DNA of 64,000 bases, from positions 2,574,001 to 2,638,000 of the forward strand of contig NZ_WKFH01000003.1 of the NCBI RefSeq assembly GCF_014884385.1, given 5' to 3'. Origin of the DNA: Phycobacter azelaicus (GTDB taxonomy: Bacteria > Pseudomonadota > Alphaproteobacteria > Rhodobacterales > Rhodobacteraceae). The position numbers and the translations under genes were made by a program. Every line of letters starts with the position of its first letter. The stretch's first letter is position 1. A model generated the notes under the pieces. That model saw only the letters and a program-made list of their open reading frames with translations, did no database searches and had not been told where the DNA came from. Of this stretch, positions 63,111 to 64,000 are shown piece after piece.

Positions 63111-64000
63111 ATGCGGAACCTGACAGCGGGGCTAGCCCTTATCGTTATCGCAGTGGCGATCTGGCTTTGGGGCTTTGGCGGGGCACAGGATGTGGCGCGC
63201 TGGGCTGCCGAAGGGCAGCGTGAGGCGCAGAACGCTCTGGCGCGCGGCCTCAGAGCGCTAAAGTCGGGGCAACCGGGCGCTTTGCTTTCGCTCCTGTCCC
63301 TGTGCTTTGCCTACGGTTTCTTTCACGCTGCGGGGCCGGGTCATGGCAAGTTGGTGATCGGCGGATATGGGATCGGCAGGCCGGTTGCCCTCGTGCGTCT
63401 TGCGGGGCTGGCAGTGGCCTCTTCTCTGGCACAGGCGGCTACGGCTGTGGTGCTGGTGGCCGGTGGCCTGGTTCTATTGGACTGGAGCCGGGAGCGCATG
63501 ACGAATGTCGCCGAAGAGGTGCTGGCGCCCCTGTCGTACGGTCTGATCGCCTGCCTGGGCCTTTATCTGGTCTGGCGCGGCGGGCGGCGGCTCGTCTCCT
63601 TGCGTCAGTCAGCCAGCACGCAAACCGGGCAGGCAGATCACTCAGGCTGCGACCACAGCCATTCGCATGACCACCATCACCATGATCACCATCACAACGA
63701 GGATGGCGCCTGTCCGACCTGTGGGCACCGCCATGGGCCGACGCTTGAAGAGGCCGCTCAGGTGCACGGGCTGCGCGACGCGCTGGCCATCATTGGCGCC
63801 GTTGCCATGCGTCCCTGCACCGGGGCTGTCTTCCTGCTGTTGGTAACCTGGCGGATGGATGTTCTGCCTGCCGGCATCGCCGGAGCCTTTGCCATGGGGC
63901 TGGGCACGGCAAGCGTGACGGTTGCTGTCGCCGTCGCCTCGGTCTTTTTGCGCGAAGGTGCATTGCAGAGGATGGAGGGGCGCGGTGCGCTCGCACTTGC
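63111..64000 (+). CDS. Nickel/cobalt (NicO/RcnA-like) transporter, 3' end cut by the window
   Basis: The first 296 residues of an inner-membrane transporter. An H-A-A-G-P-G-H-G-K motif near residue 80 and R-P-C-T-G near residue 232 are NicO-family signatures. A cytosolic or periplasmic loop at about residues 176-213 is extremely His-rich, with two C-x-x-C-like cysteines (C-P-T-C). It probably exports or imports Ni2+, Co2+ or a related metal. The gene continues past 64000. Confidence 0.9.
   Translation, partial: MRNLTAGLALIVIAVAIWLWGFGGAQDVARWAAEGQREAQNALARGLRALKSGQPGALLSLLSLCFAYGFFHAAGPGHGKLVIGGYGIGRPVALVRLAGLAVASSLAQAATAVVLVAGGLVLLDWSRERMTNVAEEVLAPLSYGLIACLGLYLVWRGGRRLVSLRQSASTQTGQADHSGCDHSHSHDHHHHDHHHNEDGACPTCGHRHGPTLEEAAQVHGLRDALAIIGAVAMRPCTGAVFLLLVTWRMDVLPAGIAGAFAMGLGTASVTVAVAVASVFLREGALQRMEGRGALAL

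Noticed and set aside
1..64000. CRISPR array, prophage, insertion sequence, or large biosynthetic cluster
   Set aside because: No regularly spaced repeats, transposase, integrase, phage structural gene, or NRPS/PKS-type gene was seen on either strand.

Overview
The window is a high-GC, gene-dense alphaproteobacterial chromosome segment that looks like a member of the Roseobacter group (Rhodobacteraceae, Ruegeria/Phaeobacter/Tritonibacter-like). The signs are a PccR-type regulator beside pccB, a betC-betB-betA choline-O-sulfate pathway, HdaA, short alphaproteobacterial ProS, PPK2, many small lipoproteins and a DUF1127 protein. No tRNA, rRNA, CRISPR array, insertion sequence or phage module was found. 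Almost all of it is ordinary core or lineage-specific genome; the accessory pieces are small.

Layout. 0-4.8 kb: BI-1 membrane protein, DUF1127/LysR divergent pair, quinone oxidoreductase, XRE regulator, HisN-like phosphatase. 4.9-7.5 kb: convergent 8-oxoguanine deaminase and guanine deaminase. 7.7-14.3 kb: MgtE, 5-formyl-THF cyclo-ligase, YmdB-type phosphoesterase, a probable 6S RNA, and two convergent SLC13/RCK_C transporters. 14.4-16.5 kb: a small cassette (unknown protein, self-controlled HTH protein, membrane protein), then YebC. 16.5-20.2 kb: DUF1036 protein, ArgP/ArgO-like exporter pair, EamA transporter. 20.2-25.8 kb: betI facing betC-betB-betA, which turn choline-O-sulfate and choline into glycine betaine. 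25.8-30.3 kb: lipoprotein, DUF465 protein, PccR and an MFS pump.

30.3-41.0 kb is the propionyl-CoA pathway: pccB, five small genes (three coding exported or lipoprotein-like products), pccA, another lipoprotein, a DUF4174 protein, a sulfotransferase-like gene and methylmalonyl-CoA mutase. Together PccA/PccB and the mutase carry propionyl-CoA to succinyl-CoA; the epimerase is not obvious here. 41-50 kb: VOC protein, TerB-DnaJ protein, EEP hydrolase, Ppx/GppA, HdaA, AI-2E permease, FAD oxidoreductase, ProS. 50-54.6 kb: exported proteins, LolC-LolD, cytochrome c lipoprotein, HExxH lipoprotein. 54.6-64 kb: thioesterase, an AT-rich HrgA-like gene with a PD-(D/E)xK signature tucked behind parE, parE, a PLP decarboxylase, AhpD-like protein, alpha/beta hydrolase, PPK2, DUF1007 and a NicO transporter cut by the window edge.

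The points most worth following up are the tandem palindromic operator of the 14.9 kb HTH gene, TTTGCAAA boxes in front of both pccR and pccB, a structured element after pccA, the small genes inside the pcc locus, the HrgA-like gene with its repeat-derived tail, the leader hairpin of the 8-oxoguanine deaminase gene, and the probable 6S RNA.
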